Shown: one piece after another, positions 5,991 to 6,234 of the stretch
Layout: each line of letters opens with the position of its first letter
Numbering within the stretch: position 1 is the stretch's first letter
NCBI GenBank assembly: GCA_023450935.1
Contig: JAEXGH010000020.1
Coordinates: forward strand, 1-6,234
Length of the DNA: 6,234 bases
Source: Verrucomicrobiota bacterium
GTDB taxonomy: Bacteria; Verrucomicrobiota; Verrucomicrobiia; Opitutales; Intestinicryptomonadaceae
Direction: 5' to 3'
The notes under the pieces: generated by a model
The model's input: only the letters and a program-made list of their open reading frames with translations
Told to the model about the DNA's origin: nothing
Database searches by the model: none
Made by a program: the position numbers and the translations under genes

Positions 5991-6030
5991 CGCCCTCGAG
6001 GTTTTTTGCGGGACACAATGTCGATTCGAA
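5991..6030 (+). repeat. direct repeat copy B with TTTTTTGCGGGACACAATG core
   Basis: The core 6002-6020 matches copy A exactly over 19 bases; TTCGAA at 6025-6030 is preserved at the same spacing. Upstream it contains CGCCCTCGAGG, part of the 24-bp arm repeat at 5975-5998, showing that the arm and the core belong to one modular unit. Confidence 0.65.
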
Positions 6031-6121
6031 CTTAAAAAACTTCGGCGAGTTTATAAAACATAAGGCGAAACAAGAGTTTCATCCTATCTATAAAATTACA
6101 AAACTTTAACCAGAAGACAAA

Positions 6122-6148
6122 GCGGAATTGAATTTTATTCAATCCCGC
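6122..6148. repeat. hairpin in the repeat-rich tail
   Basis: ATTGAAT (6127-6133) pairs with ATTCAAT (6137-6143) around TTT; after one A-C mismatch, GCGG (6122-6125) pairs with CCGC (6145-6148). No T-tract follows, so it is not terminator-like on the + strand. Confidence 0.45.
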
Positions 6149-6209
6149 GCCACTTTAAGTTAAAAAAGCGCGAGGCTCGAGGCAGAAAACAAGCGAAGCG
6201 CGTTTGAGA

Positions 6210-6228
6210 TTTTTTGCGTAGCAAAAAA
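6210..6228. repeat. A/T-rich hairpin near the right edge
   Basis: TTTTTTGC (6210-6217) pairs perfectly with GCAAAAAA (6221-6228) around GTA. Its first nine bases equal the start of the direct-repeat core (TTTTTTGCG), so it may be a third, diverged module. The structure may continue past the window edge. Confidence 0.4.
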
Positions 6229-6234
6229 GACCCC

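Larger units (their letters stand above)
5561..5998. repeat. 24-bp inverted arms, 438 bp apart end to end (MITE-like)
   Basis: The arms are 5561-5584 and 5975-5998. Read in the same orientation, 21 of 24 bases agree, with differences at arm positions 5, 8 and 13. Outside both arms, after a few unrelated bases, lies a run of six A (5551-5556) or six T (6002-6007), so the similarity extends further. No transposase fits inside and no clear target-site duplication is visible. This suggests a non-autonomous element or a palindromic repeat family. Confidence 0.5.
5952..6208. repeat. inverted repeat of about 18 bp flanking copy B
   Basis: CTCAAAACGGCTTCGCTT (5952-5969) matches the reverse complement of AAGCGAAGCGCGTTTGAG (6191-6208) apart from one extra A on one side and one extra C/G on the other. 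The two arms enclose about 220 bases, including one 24-bp arm (5975-5998) and direct repeat copy B. Confidence 0.45.
5553..6234. other. non-coding, repeat-rich tail without a convincing gene
   Basis: Over these 682 bases I find no reading frame with a ribosome site, signal peptide or recognisable protein. The longest open frame here begins inside the small lipoprotein gene in another frame and crosses several hairpins. The composition is AT-richer than the genes to the left. No tRNA cloverleaf and no evenly spaced CRISPR repeats are visible. The content is the hairpins and repeats listed separately. Confidence 0.65.

Noticed and set aside
5741..6030. A CRISPR array
   Set aside because: Only two copies of the core are present, about 250 bases apart, with no regular spacers.
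6040..6090. A 16-codon minus-strand frame starting MKLLFRLMFYK with an AGG upstream
   Set aside because: It is too short, ends quickly, and has no context to separate it from chance in AT-rich DNA.

Overview
The window looks like chromosomal DNA of a Gram-negative bacterium with an outer membrane. Four tandem genes encode lipoproteins or lipoprotein-like products, two more encode Sec-exported periplasmic proteins, and all have E. coli-like Shine-Dalgarno sites and AUG starts. The GC-rich, strongly codon-biased genes and AT-rich spacers, together with a DUF5696-type glycosidase-like gene, would fit a gut Verrucomicrobiota/PVC-type organism, but that placement is a guess from general impression and not from any marker gene.

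Layout. Bases 3-701 are the 3' end of a gene that starts outside the window, encoding the C-terminal part of a probable DUF5696/glycoside-hydrolase-like protein. It is followed by a strong hairpin (723-755) and a candidate promoter (806-835). A tightly packed six-gene run, all on the + strand, follows from 863 to 5552: a signal-peptide protein with a CsgG/LpoB-like N-terminal region and a PEGA-like C-terminal region; a CsgG-family protein with an FlgT-C-like C-terminal domain; a COG3014-type outer-membrane lipoprotein; a YcfL (DUF1425) lipoprotein; an LpoB-type penicillin-binding-protein activator lipoprotein; and a 46-residue lipoprotein that is easily missed. Spacers are 16, 33, 46, 25 and 4 bases, so one transcript is likely. 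A GC-rich hairpin followed by a T-tract (5608-5640) closes the run.

The order COG3014 - YcfL - LpoB is a neighbourhood known from Gammaproteobacteria (ycfL lies directly upstream of lpoB in E. coli). Here it is joined to two CsgG-fold exported proteins and a tiny lipoprotein, suggesting a periplasm/outer-membrane assembly connected with peptidoglycan synthesis or envelope structure. No curli subunit (CsgA/CsgB-like repeats) or other cargo is in view, so export is not supported.

Bases 5553-6234 carry no convincing gene. They are AT-richer and packed with inverted and direct repeats: an 18-bp inverted pair around the terminator, a multi-segment hairpin, a 24-bp inverted pair 438 bp end to end, a direct repeat with 19 identical bases, two related hairpins (5608-5631 and 5901-5925) and a second terminator-like hairpin (5861-5884). 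This is best read as a mosaic of a dispersed palindromic repeat family or a MITE-like element that landed after the operon. It and the six-gene envelope operon are the two parts most worth following up.
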